From the NCBI GenBank assembly GCA_900771305.1, contig CAAGNL010000117.1, positions 1 to 31,463 on the forward strand: DNA of 31,463 nt. The letters run 5' to 3'. Numbering within the stretch: the first letter of the stretch is position 1; each line of letters begins with the position of its first letter. Below are positions 21,739 to 30,130 of this stretch, piece by piece. The position numbers were made by a program, and so were the translations under genes. The DNA is from Kiritimatiellia bacterium. Lineage in GTDB: Bacteria; Verrucomicrobiota; Kiritimatiellia; RFP12; UBA1067. The notes below the pieces were generated by a model that was given only the letters and a program-made list of their open reading frames with translations, was not told the origin of the DNA and made no database searches.

Positions 21739-24249
21739 ATGTCCGAAGAACAGCCGATCGCGAACGAGAACACCGCCGCCGAGACCACGCCCCAGGCTCC
21801 GCAGCCGGGAAGCTACGACGCCGCCAACATCCAGGTTCTGGAGGGCATGGAGGCCGTGCGCAAGCGTCCCGCCATGTACATCGGCGACACTGGGGAGCGT
21901 GGCTACCACCACCTGGTGTACGAGGTGGTCGACAACTCGATCGACGAGGCGCTTGCGGGGTACTGCACGCTCGTGGACGTGCAGATCAATCCGGACGGCT
22001 CCCTCAGCGTGACGGACAACGGTCGCGGCATCCCCGTCGACATGCATCCCACGCAGCATCGCCCCGCCATCGAGGTCGTGCTCACGATCCTGCACGCGGG
22101 CGGCAAGTTCGACGGCTCCAACTACAAGGTCTCGGGCGGTCTGCACGGCGTCGGCGTGAGCTGCGTGAATGCGCTCTCGGACTGGATGAAGGTGGAGGTC
22201 AAGCGCGGCGGCAAGATCCACCACATCGAGTTCTCCCGCGGCCACGTCACGAAGCCGCTCGAGGTTGTGGGCGAGTGCGGCGACGAGACGGGCACGAAGG
22301 TGACGTTCTTCCCGGACCACTCGATCTTCAGCTGCCATGCGTTCAAGTGGGAGATCCTCTGCAACCGCCTGCGCGAACTCGCGTTCCTGAACAAGGGCGT
22401 GCGCATCCACTTCAAGGACAACGAGGGCGAGGAGCACCACGAGGAGACGTTCTACTACGAGGGCGGCATCGACGCGTTCGTCGGCTACCTCAACACGAAC
22501 AAGACGCCCGTCTCGCCGGTGATCCACTTCGAGGGGCAGAAGGCGTGCGAGCGCCTCGACGGCACGTACACGATCATGGCCGAGGTCTCGATGCAGTACG
22601 TCGACACCTATGCGACGATCGAGCAGACCTACTGCAACAACATCCACACGATCGAGGGCGGCACGCACCTGACGGGCTTCCGCCGCGCGCTCACGGCGAC
22701 GATCAACAAGTACGGCATCGACAACAAGCTCATCAAGGAGAAGGAGAAGCTCTCCGGCGACGACATGCGCGAAGGCCTGACGGTCGTCGTGAGCGTCAAG
22801 GTGCCACAGCCGCAGTTCGAGGGCCAGACGAAGACGAAGCTCGGCAACGGCGAGGTGGACGGCGTCGTCGCGGGCATCGTCGGCGAGAAGCTGATGACGT
22901 TCTTCGAGGAGAACCCCGCCGTCGCGAAGACGATCATCGAGAAGACGCTCCTCGCGTACCGCGCCCGCGAGGCGGCCCGCGCCGCGCGCGACAACGCGCG
23001 CAAGAAGGGCAGCATCATGGACGGGCTCTCCCTGCCGGGCAAGCTGCGCGACTGCTCGAGCCGCGATCCCTCCGAGTGCGAGATCTACCTCGTCGAGGGC
23101 GACTCCGCCGGTGGTTCCGCCCAGACGGGACGCGACCGCCGCACGCAGGCCATCCTGCCGCTGCGTGGCAAGGTGCTCAACGTCGAGAAGGCGCGCGTGG
23201 ACCGCATGCTCGCGAACGCCGAGATCCGCACGCTCATCACGGCGATCGGCTGCGGCTTCGCGGAGGAGTGGGACATCTCCAAGGCGCGCTACCACAAGAT
23301 CGTCATCATGACCGATGCCGATGTCGACGGTGCCCACATCCGCACGCTGCTCCTCACGTTCTTCTACCGCAAGATGCCCGAGCTCATCGAACGCGGCTAC
23401 GTGTACCTCGCCCAGCCGCCGCTCTACAAGGTCGAGCGCAAGAAGAAGGCCGAGTACGTGCTGACGGACGGCGAGATGAACGCGCGTATCCTGTTCCTCG
23501 GCCTCGATGACATGACCGTCAAGCGCGCCAACGGCGAGGTCCTCGACAAGGAGGCGGCGCGCAAGCTGCTCGAGCTGCTCGTCGAGATCAAGGGCACGGT
23601 GGCGTCGATCGAGCGCCGCGGACTCTCCGCGAAGGAGCTTCTCTCGCGCCGCGACGCCGAGGGCTTTGTGCCCCGCTACGTGATCGTGCTCGGTTCGGGC
23701 GACGAGGCGAAGCTCGAGTACCTGAAGGACGAGGATGCGTTCAAGGCGCGCGTCGCCGAGCTCCAGCAGGAGATGTCCACGACGCTTGACCTGCCGTCGA
23801 CGCAGGTGGAGTACTTCCATCCGACGGACCAGATGGCCTTCCGCTGGCTCGAGAACTACCGTTCGTCACTGCTGCGCAAGCAGATGGCGTCGCTCCAGGG
23901 AATGGGCTTCACGGTTGAGGACTATCTGGGCACGGGCGTTCCGGTGGCGAAGCTCGAGGAGGACAACGCGTCCCAGGACGTGGGGTCCCTCGCGGATCTG
24001 CTCGCCGCCATCGACGCGCGCGGCCGCAAGGGCATGAGCATCTACCGGTTCAAGGGTCTCGGCGAAATGGACGCCAAGGAGCTCTACGAAACGACGATGG
24101 ACCCCAAGAAGCGCCATATGAAGCGCGTGCATCTCGCGGACGCGGTGAAGGCCGACCAGATCTTCTCGCTGCTGATGGGCGACGAGGTCGAGCCCCGCCG
24201 CAAGTTCATCGAAGACAACGCGCTCAACGTGAGCAACCTCGACTTCTGA
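21739..24249 (+). CDS. gyrB: DNA gyrase subunit B
   Basis: The ATPase subunit of gyrase, which introduces negative supercoils. The protein has 836 residues. The GHKL ATPase domain has YEVVDNSIDEAL, VTDNGRGIPVD and GGLHGVGVSCVNALS. The transducer domain follows. The Toprim domain has EGDSAGGSAQTGRDR (Glu453) and IMTDADVDGAHIRTLLL (Asp526 region). An insert of about 170 residues lies between QPPLYKVERKKKAEY and RFKGLGEMDAKELYETTMDP, as in E. coli GyrB. The C-terminal tail is EPRRKFIEDNALNVSNLDF. The first 27 residues are an acidic, Pro/Ala-rich extension. No gyrA or recF follows; instead waaA starts 10 bases later. Its own promoter is well marked. Confidence 0.97.
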   Translation: MSEEQPIANENTAAETTPQAPQPGSYDAANIQVLEGMEAVRKRPAMYIGDTGERGYHHLVYEVVDNSIDEALAGYCTLVDVQINPDGSLSVTDNGRGIPVDMHPTQHRPAIEVVLTILHAGGKFDGSNYKVSGGLHGVGVSCVNALSDWMKVEVKRGGKIHHIEFSRGHVTKPLEVVGECGDETGTKVTFFPDHSIFSCHAFKWEILCNRLRELAFLNKGVRIHFKDNEGEEHHEETFYYEGGIDAFVGYLNTNKTPVSPVIHFEGQKACERLDGTYTIMAEVSMQYVDTYATIEQTYCNNIHTIEGGTHLTGFRRALTATINKYGIDNKLIKEKEKLSGDDMREGLTVVVSVKVPQPQFEGQTKTKLGNGEVDGVVAGIVGEKLMTFFEENPAVAKTIIEKTLLAYRAREAARAARDNARKKGSIMDGLSLPGKLRDCSSRDPSECEIYLVEGDSAGGSAQTGRDRRTQAILPLRGKVLNVEKARVDRMLANAEIRTLITAIGCGFAEEWDISKARYHKIVIMTDADVDGAHIRTLLLTFFYRKMPELIERGYVYLAQPPLYKVERKKKAEYVLTDGEMNARILFLGLDDMTVKRANGEVLDKEAARKLLELLVEIKGTVASIERRGLSAKELLSRRDAEGFVPRYVIVLGSGDEAKLEYLKDEDAFKARVAELQQEMSTTLDLPSTQVEYFHPTDQMAFRWLENYRSSLLRKQMASLQGMGFTVEDYLGTGVPVAKLEEDNASQDVGSLADLLAAIDARGRKGMSIYRFKGLGEMDAKELYETTMDPKKRHMKRVHLADAVKADQIFSLLMGDEVEPRRKFIEDNALNVSNLDF

Positions 24250-24259
24250 GGTCTGGCCC

Positions 24260-25579
24260 TTGAAGTGGTTCGTCTACAACTGCCTGTTCTCCGTCGCCTA
24301 CCTGGCGATGATGCCGTCGTTCCTGCTGCGCATGAAGCGGCGTGGCGGCTACAGGGCGCGCATGGGGGACCGCTTCGGACGTTATCCTGAGGAGATTCGA
24401 ACAGCCTTGACGTCCCAGGGGGGCCGCCCCATCTGGATTCATGCCGTCTCCGTCGGCGAGGTGCAGGTCGCGGGCCAGCTCATGCGGGCGCTGCGCGAAC
24501 GGGACAAGACGGTGCGCTTCGTCTTCTCCACCACGTCTTCGACGGGATGGAAGACGGCCGAGAACGAGCTCGCCCGTCTTGCCAAAGACGGGCTGGGGCG
24601 CGAGGATGATGTCCTCATCTACAATCCGCTCGACTTCAACGGCTGCGTGAAGCGTGCGCTCGACCTTGTGAATCCTCGGGCGGTGATCCTCACCGAGACG
24701 GAGATCTGGCCCAATTTCATCCGCGCGATCCGGAAGCGGGGCATCCCGCTCTACCTTGTGAACGCGCGCATCTCCGACCACAGCGCACCGCGCTACAGGG
24801 CACTTCGCTGGTTCTTCGGCGAGGTGTTCCGCTGTTTCACGAAGATCTACGTTCAGAGTGATCTTGACGCGCGGCGCCTCGTCGACGCCGGCGCCAATGC
24901 CGACGACATGGTGGTCACAGGGTCCTTCAAGTTCGACGTCGCCCACCGCAATCCCGCGAAGGAACAGGAGCTTGCCGCCTGGATCGCCGCAGGGGCGGCG
25001 CCGATTCTCCTCGGTGGCAGCACCTGGCCGGGCGAGGACGAGGTGCTGCTGCGCATCTACTCGGAACTCGTGAAGACGCATCCCGAAGTCCGGCTGGTGA
25101 TCGCGCCGCGCCACTTCGAGAAGGCCGATGCCGTCGAGGCGAACATCACGGCCGCGGGCTTCGGCTGCATCCGCCGTTCCCGTGGCGAAAGCCCCCACCC
25201 CTCTCAACCCCCTCAACCCGTCTTCCTCTGCGATACGACAGGCGAGATGATGGGACTCTTCGGAATCTCGACGGTCGCCTTCGTCGGCAAGAGCCTCTGC
25301 GCCCATGGAAGCCAGAACATGATCGAACCTTGCCTCTGCGGCAAGCCGACGGTGGTGGGGCCGTACACGGAGAACTTCCGTCCCGTGATGAGCGATCTGC
25401 TGGCCGCGGACGCAATCGTCCAGGTCGCCGACGAGGCGGCGCTCAAGGCTGAGATTCTCCGTTTCTTCGATGACCCCGCCGCGTGTTCGGCGCAGGGTGC
25501 ACGGGCCACTGCCGCTGTTGAGCGCAGGTGTGGCGTGGTTGGACGGTGCGCGGATGAGCTCTTGGAGGCCCTGCGGTGA
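24260..25579 (+). CDS. waaA: Kdo transferase WaaA (KdtA)
   Basis: Transfers Kdo from CMP-Kdo to lipid IVA at the inner membrane; GT-B fold of 439 residues, normal size. An N-terminal anchor covers residues about 4-22 (VYNCLFSVAYLAMMPSFLL). Motifs are PIWIHAVSVGEVQVA (with the conserved Glu), FSTTSSTGWKTAE, TETEIWPNFI, LVNARISDHSAPRYR, GSFKFDVAH, LLGGSTWPGED, IAPRHFEK, FVGKSLCAHGSQNMIEP and GKPTVVGPYTENF. The start is TTG 24260, with GAGG 8 bases upstream, 10 bases after gyrB. A 9-base tandem repeat lies inside the gene (25203-25220) and encodes a short Ser/Gln/Pro linker. kdsB and kdsA upstream make its substrate. The stop overlaps the next start as GTGA. Confidence 0.94.
   Translation: MKWFVYNCLFSVAYLAMMPSFLLRMKRRGGYRARMGDRFGRYPEEIRTALTSQGGRPIWIHAVSVGEVQVAGQLMRALRERDKTVRFVFSTTSSTGWKTAENELARLAKDGLGREDDVLIYNPLDFNGCVKRALDLVNPRAVILTETEIWPNFIRAIRKRGIPLYLVNARISDHSAPRYRALRWFFGEVFRCFTKIYVQSDLDARRLVDAGANADDMVVTGSFKFDVAHRNPAKEQELAAWIAAGAAPILLGGSTWPGEDEVLLRIYSELVKTHPEVRLVIAPRHFEKADAVEANITAAGFGCIRRSRGESPHPSQPPQPVFLCDTTGEMMGLFGISTVAFVGKSLCAHGSQNMIEPCLCGKPTVVGPYTENFRPVMSDLLAADAIVQVADEAALKAEILRFFDDPAACSAQGARATAAVERRCGVVGRCADELLEALR
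25203..25220 (+). repeat. 9-bp tandem repeat inside waaA
   Basis: CTCAACCCC and CTCAACCCG are adjacent and in frame. They encode part of HPSQPPQPV in a loop before the conserved GDT/CDTTGEM region. Nine bases keep the reading frame. The composition differs from the surrounding gene and recalls the short arrays found between genes. Confidence 0.55.
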
Positions 25580-27423
25580 ACTGGAACATCTTCGAGTATG
25601 CGGGGCATACGGCCTGGGCGTGGACCTCGCTGCTGATTTCGCTTGTCGTGCTGTTGTCCGTTCTCGCCGCGAGCGGATTCCTGCTCTGGAGGCGGAAGTG
25701 GATCTGGGGAGCCTTCCCCCTGCCCCTGCTGGTGGCGTGGGGTGTCTGCTGGGGAATCCTCGGCCCGAAGCTCGACCATGCGTGGCTCTATCTTCAGGAG
25801 AACGCGCGCCGATCGCACACGACCTACATGGGGCTGACGCTGGCGACGGCCTTCCTGCCGCCGAGCGGCAACGAGGGACGCGGCGCCTTCGTGCACATCG
25901 CGACGCGTGACTCGGGGTTTGCCAAGGGCAAGCCCGTTTCCGTGAAGCGCGAGGGCGGTCATGTCCTGGCGACCTACGAGGACGAGGACTACCCGGGGGG
26001 CGTCACGACGTTCGATGGACGACCAGTGGATACGGGCTACCGTTTCCGCAGCACACGTTTGCTCGTGTCGCTCATCCCGCTCTTCGAGATGCCGATGGCA
26101 AAGACCGCGCGAGTCGAGGGCGAGGAGGCCTGGCTCTACTCGAAACCCCTGGAGGATGCCGGACTGGCGATCCGAAAGGACGGCAAGGTGGACATCGTGC
26201 TTGTGGCGCCGGAGCCGGACTGGTTGACGTGTTCGGATACGCCCACGGTCTCGGACTGGGAGCGCATCTCTTCCAGACTCTCGCGGGACGGCGTGGCGGC
26301 CCTGCATCTTGATGCACGTCTTCTCTCGCGTTCGCGCCTGAAGCGGATCCTCGCCGATTTCCGATCGGTCTTCAGGCATTATCGCCTCTGGTGTACGGGA
26401 CGCTATGACTATGTGCTGACATCAGGCGGGAATGTTCTCGCGGACGAGTCGCTGGAACTGTTTTCGAACGACAAGACCTCGTCCGCATTTGTCGCGGCGG
26501 ACGCCATCACCCCCGGTGAGGTATTCGCCTGCTACATGGGCACCGATTTCGAGATCGAGCCAGGACTTCTGGAGATTCCCGCGTTCGGCCATGTCCGGGC
26601 GATCTGGTCGGCTCCCCGCCTTGGATTCGTGCCTGCATTCACCAATCATCTCGCCGAAGTGAGAGCTGCGACGCTGACGCCCTACGAGGTCCCGTTCCCC
26701 GCCTGGTTCGTTCGTGGGACGGTCGACAGGGAAATCTACTCCGCCTTGACAAACGGCGTGATGAAGTCACAGGTGGCGCGTCGCGAGATTCTCCTTGGAT
26801 TTGATGCCGCCGACCGCGGCGCATCGACGAACGCCGTCGAGCATTGGGCGGCGGCGGCGGCGATCAATCCGCGTGATCCGCTGTTGCGTGGATTGGCGGA
26901 CTTGATGGACATCGAAGGCCGTCGCTTTCTCCGCATCGGCAACGTCAATGCGGCGATCCGCTGTTACGAGAACCGTTTGCTGATCCGTCCGCAGGATGTC
27001 GCCGCAGTGCACAATTTCGGCGTCTGCCTGAAGAAGAGCGGGCACCTCGACATGGCCGCGAGCGTGTTCGCGAAAGCCGTGACGATGGATCCGCGGACGG
27101 ATGAGCATCGACTTGAGCTCGTTGAATGCTGTGCCGCGAGCCATCGTGAGGACATGGCCTGCCGACAGCTGGACGTGCTGATGAAGCGCCACCCCACGGA
27201 CCCCGCGCTCAAGATGCGCGCGGCCAAGCTGCTCTGCCTGAAGGCGAACAAGGCCCGCGATAACGATCGTGCGGTTTCGTTGGCGGAGGAGGCCGTTCGT
27301 CTGACCGGATGGAAGGACCGTGCCTATGTGCACGCGCTCGCCGACGTGTACATTGAAGTTGGTCGTACGCTCATGGGCGTTGGACTCAAGAAGAAAATAA
27401 GGGAAATGAGGTTTGACAAATGA
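25576..27423 (+). CDS. Membrane protein with spermidine-synthase-like middle and TPR C-terminus
   Basis: I do not recognise a named family member. The protein has 615 residues. Two N-terminal membrane segments lie at about residues 12-38 and 44-63. The middle region (about 90-330) has features resembling the second half of the methyltransferase-fold domain in membrane-fused spermidine-synthase-like proteins: DIVLVAPEPDWLTCSDTPTV, ISSRLSRDGVAALHLDA, LADFRSVFRHYRLWCTGRYDY and VLTSGGNVLADE. The nucleotide-binding N-terminal glycine loop of such enzymes is not evident, so catalysis is doubtful. Residues about 408-600 are helical repeats of TPR type (AVEHWAAAAAINPRDP, AIRCYENRLLIRPQDVAAVH, AASVFAKAVTMDPRTD). 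The start GTG 25576 overlaps the waaA stop, and the stop overlaps the next ATG, so all three are coupled. Confidence 0.55.
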   Translation: MNWNIFEYAGHTAWAWTSLLISLVVLLSVLAASGFLLWRRKWIWGAFPLPLLVAWGVCWGILGPKLDHAWLYLQENARRSHTTYMGLTLATAFLPPSGNEGRGAFVHIATRDSGFAKGKPVSVKREGGHVLATYEDEDYPGGVTTFDGRPVDTGYRFRSTRLLVSLIPLFEMPMAKTARVEGEEAWLYSKPLEDAGLAIRKDGKVDIVLVAPEPDWLTCSDTPTVSDWERISSRLSRDGVAALHLDARLLSRSRLKRILADFRSVFRHYRLWCTGRYDYVLTSGGNVLADESLELFSNDKTSSAFVAADAITPGEVFACYMGTDFEIEPGLLEIPAFGHVRAIWSAPRLGFVPAFTNHLAEVRAATLTPYEVPFPAWFVRGTVDREIYSALTNGVMKSQVARREILLGFDAADRGASTNAVEHWAAAAAINPRDPLLRGLADLMDIEGRRFLRIGNVNAAIRCYENRLLIRPQDVAAVHNFGVCLKKSGHLDMAASVFAKAVTMDPRTDEHRLELVECCAASHREDMACRQLDVLMKRHPTDPALKMRAAKLLCLKANKARDNDRAVSLAEEAVRLTGWKDRAYVHALADVYIEVGRTLMGVGLKKKIREMRFDK

Positions 27424-28127
27424 AGATCTCCGACTCTGCCCTGCTCGTCCCCGTGCTCCTGCTCGCTGGTTGCTTCACCTTGAAGCAGACGGAGATGCCG
27501 CAGGTCCAGACGTCCCGTGCCCCCGAGGGACGTGACGTGAAGGTCGCCGCGGCCGGTTTCGCCGCGACGATCACGGAATACATCCCCGTGTACGGACACC
27601 AGACGGTCTATGTGGACCATGGTCCGTACTACGGACGCCGCGGTCGGCGCTACTGGGGTGGCGGACACTACGAAACGATGACTTCCGAGACTCTGATTCC
27701 CCAGGCCCGTGCGAGCGAGGCGTTCATCCAGCGGGCGCAGACTCTCCTGGAGGATGCTGGCTACCTTGTGCGCGCACCGCAGCCGGACTACACGGTGGAG
27801 GTGACGTTTGGAGGGCCGTTCATCCGTGATGACGAGCGTGCGCTCGAATTCGCCTGGATGCTCTGTTCCGTGCTTTCCGCCGAATACGCGACACAGACCT
27901 GGACGGCGAAGCTCCGCGTCTACGACGCAAAGTCTGGCCGCGTTCTCCTCACGAAGGATTATTCGCAGAAGTACGAGGACTGCGTCTGGTCGCCGCTTTT
28001 CTTCATCGGCCTCGCAGGCTGCACGGAGAACACCTACAACTTCATGCAGAGCTGGTGCCTCACGGCGTTGACCGACCGTACGGTTGCCGATGCGACGGCC
28101 TTTCTGGCGCAGGCTGCACAGAAGTGA
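27420..28127 (+). CDS. Predicted lipoprotein, Tyr/Gly/His-rich, unknown function
   Basis: An exported lipoprotein of 235 residues with a lipobox LLAGC, acylated at Cys18 after a short signal. Function unknown. After the Cys a linker leads to a Tyr/Gly/Arg/His-rich patch (YIPVYGHQTVYVDHG, then YYGRRGRRYWGGGHYE). A compact domain follows that resembles DUF4136-type lipoproteins in layout (ASEAFIQRAQTLLEDAGYLV, YTVEVTFGG, WTAKLRVYDAKSGRVLLTKDY), where two strands and a variable-subunit pattern recur. Four further Cys occur in the C-terminal half. The ATG overlaps the stop of the preceding membrane protein as ATGA, so the two are probably made together and may work at the cell envelope. The DUF4136 likeness is only by eye. 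Confidence 0.6.
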   Translation: MKISDSALLVPVLLLAGCFTLKQTEMPQVQTSRAPEGRDVKVAAAGFAATITEYIPVYGHQTVYVDHGPYYGRRGRRYWGGGHYETMTSETLIPQARASEAFIQRAQTLLEDAGYLVRAPQPDYTVEVTFGGPFIRDDERALEFAWMLCSVLSAEYATQTWTAKLRVYDAKSGRVLLTKDYSQKYEDCVWSPLFFIGLAGCTENTYNFMQSWCLTALTDRTVADATAFLAQAAQK

Positions 28128-28155
28128 TTTCCTGATTGTCTGATTGTCTGATTTG
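28124..28155 (+). repeat. Octamer tandem array before ettA
   Basis: GTGATTTC, CTGATTGT, CTGATTGT and CTGATTTG follow one another in phase. The first unit contains the TGA stop of the lipoprotein gene (28125-28127). The array occupies most of the 49-base gap before ettA. Confidence 0.7.
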
Positions 28156-28176
28156 AAGATTAGTTAAAGGATTGAT

Positions 28177-29787
28177 ATGGCGGGTGAATACCAGTTTTCC
28201 TTGATTGACGTGACGAAGCAGCAGGGCACGAAGACGATTCTCAAGGACGTGTGCCTGAGCTTCTTCTATGGTGCGCACATTGGCGTGATCGGTGGCAATG
28301 GCGCGGGCAAGAGCTCGCTCCTCAAGATTCTCGCGGGGATCGACACGGACATCCTCGGAACCTGTCAGGTGGCGAAGGGAACCAAGGTTGGCTACCTTCC
28401 GCAGGAGCCCGAGCTCGATGACTCCAAGACGGTCGGCGAGATCGTCGAGGAGGGCGTTGCCGAGGCAAAGGCGATGGTGGAACGCTACGAGGATCTCTGC
28501 TGCGAGCTCGACGATCCCGAGAAGGCGAAGGAGATGGAGCGCCTCCAGGAGATCATCGACGCGAAGGACCTCTGGAACGTCGACCACAAGGTCGAGATGG
28601 CGATGGCCGACATGGGTTGCCCGCCTGCCGACCAGCCCGTGAAGGTGCTCTCCGGCGGCGAGCGCCGCCGCGTGGCGATCGCCCGCCTCCTCCTGCAGGA
28701 ACCGGACGTGCTGCTGCTCGACGAACCGACGAACCACCTCGACGCCGAGACGACGTTCCGCCTCGAGTCCTATCTCAAGGACTTCAAGGGTACGCTCATC
28801 GTCGTCACGCACGACCGCTACTTCCTGAGCGACGTGACGGACTGGATCCTCGAGCTCGACCACGGCATCTGCTACCCCTACAAGGGGAACTACGAGGAGT
28901 GGCTCAAGCAGAAGGAGGCGATGCTCGCCCGCGAGGCGAAGGCCGAGAAGAGTCGCCAGAAGCTCATCGAGAACGAGCTCAAGTGGATTCAGACGAATCC
29001 AAGCGGACGCCACTCCAAGAGCCAGGCCCGCGTGAAGCGCTACGAGGAGCTGCAGAGCCAGCAGGTGAACACCCGCGAGGACGATCTCGTGATCCACATC
29101 CCGCCGGGGCCGCGGCTGGGCAACCTCGTCGTCCGCGCCGAGCACGTCAAGATGGCCTTCGGCGACCGCGTGCTCTACCCGGACCTCAACTTCGATCTGC
29201 CGCGCGGTGGCATCGTCGGTGTCATCGGCGCGAACGGCGCCGGCAAGACGACGCTCTTCAAACTCATTACCGGTGAGCTCAAGCCCGTCGAGGGAACGCT
29301 CACGGTCGGCGAGACGGTGAAGCTCAGCTACGTGGACCAGACGCGCAGCGAGCTGCAGGCCGACCAGACGGTGTACGAGGCCATCACGGGCGGCGGCGAG
29401 TTCGTGCGTCTCGCCGGCGAGACGATGATGAACGGCCGTGCCTACTGCAGTCGCTTCAATTTCCGAGGCGGCGAGCAGCAGAAGAAGGTGGGTGTGCTCT
29501 CTGGCGGTGAGCGCAATCGTGTGCATCTCGCGAAGCTGCTCACGTCCGGCGGCAATCTGCTGCTCCTGGACGAACCGACGAATGACCTCGATGTCGCGAC
29601 GCTCCGTTCGCTCGAGGAGGGCCTCGAGGAGTTCGGCGGCTGCGTGATGGTGGTGAGCCACGACCGCTGGTTCCTCGACCGCATCGCGACGCACATTCTC
29701 GCGTTTGAACCGGGCGGAAAGACGACCTGGTTCGAGGGCGGTTACTCGGATTATCATGAGATGCTTGAACGCCGACGTGGAAAGTAG
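28177..29787 (+). CDS. ettA: Energy-dependent translational throttle protein EttA (ABC-F)
   Basis: A cytoplasmic ABC-F ATPase that binds the ribosomal E site and tunes the first elongation step according to ATP/ADP. The protein has 536 residues (E. coli 555). Two ABC domains are present: Walker A GGNGAGKSSLLKILAG, signature LSGGERRRVAIARLL and LLLDEPTNHLDAET in the first; GANGAGKTTLFKLITGE, LSGGERNRVHLAKLL and LLLDEPTNDLDVATL in the second. EttA-specific marks are IDVTKQQGTKTILKDVCLSF, GYLPQEPELDDSKTVGEIVEE, an arm of about 40 residues, and the P-site tRNA linker PSGRHSKSQARVKRYEEL. AAAGGA is 5 bases before the ATG. With hpf it gives the window two proteins that couple translation to energy state. 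Confidence 0.93.
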   Translation: MAGEYQFSLIDVTKQQGTKTILKDVCLSFFYGAHIGVIGGNGAGKSSLLKILAGIDTDILGTCQVAKGTKVGYLPQEPELDDSKTVGEIVEEGVAEAKAMVERYEDLCCELDDPEKAKEMERLQEIIDAKDLWNVDHKVEMAMADMGCPPADQPVKVLSGGERRRVAIARLLLQEPDVLLLDEPTNHLDAETTFRLESYLKDFKGTLIVVTHDRYFLSDVTDWILELDHGICYPYKGNYEEWLKQKEAMLAREAKAEKSRQKLIENELKWIQTNPSGRHSKSQARVKRYEELQSQQVNTREDDLVIHIPPGPRLGNLVVRAEHVKMAFGDRVLYPDLNFDLPRGGIVGVIGANGAGKTTLFKLITGELKPVEGTLTVGETVKLSYVDQTRSELQADQTVYEAITGGGEFVRLAGETMMNGRAYCSRFNFRGGEQQKKVGVLSGGERNRVHLAKLLTSGGNLLLLDEPTNDLDVATLRSLEEGLEEFGGCVMVVSHDRWFLDRIATHILAFEPGGKTTWFEGGYSDYHEMLERRRGK

Positions 29788-29797
29788 AAAGTAAGGA
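29777..29797 (+). repeat. Heptamer array over the ettA stop
   Basis: GTGGAAA, GTAGAAA and GTAAGGA are in phase. The middle unit holds the ettA stop TAG (29785-29787). The last unit begins the ribosome site AAGGAGGAGG of the Hpt gene. Confidence 0.65.
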
Positions 29798-29805
29798 GGA
29801 GGTGT

Positions 29806-30114
29806 ATGAAAGAGTGTGTGAAGAAGTGGTTGACGGAGCAGGTTGGTGATGACGAGTTCCTGCTCCAGGCCCTCTACGACGACTACCGCGGGACGCTCAC
29901 AAAGCAGCTCGCCCAGGCGCGTTCCGACATGGCCGGCGGCGATTTTGCGGCCCTGGACCGTACGGCCCATGCAATGAAGGGCGCCACGCTGACCGTCGGT
30001 GACGAGGAGATGCTGCAGGCCGTGCTTGCATTGCGAGATGCCGCCAAGGCGGGGGATCTCACGGGTGCGGTCTCGGCGTCGGTGCAGCTGGACACGTTGA
30101 TCGCCCAGCTTTGA
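29806..30114 (+). CDS. Stand-alone histidine phosphotransfer (Hpt) protein
   Basis: A small helical protein of 102 residues that is almost entirely an Hpt domain. It would relay phosphate between a hybrid histidine kinase and a response regulator. The phospho-acceptor is His55 in RTAHAMKGATLTVG, followed by the typical MLQAVLALRDAAKAGDLTGA helix. The ribosome site AAGGAGGAGG lies 5 bases before the ATG. No kinase or response regulator is encoded nearby, so its partners are elsewhere. Position between ettA and rlmI, both ribosome-related, may be accidental. The domain call rests on the HxxKG motif and helix pattern. Confidence 0.8.
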   Translation: MKECVKKWLTEQVGDDEFLLQALYDDYRGTLTKQLAQARSDMAGGDFAALDRTAHAMKGATLTVGDEEMLQAVLALRDAAKAGDLTGAVSASVQLDTLIAQL

Positions 30115-30130
30115 CAGTGAAAGGGATGTC

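Noticed and set aside
21724..23820. A minus-strand open frame of about 698 codons opposite gyrB
   Set aside because: gyrB on the + strand is unmistakable over the whole region; the antisense frame is low-complexity and lacks a ribosome site.
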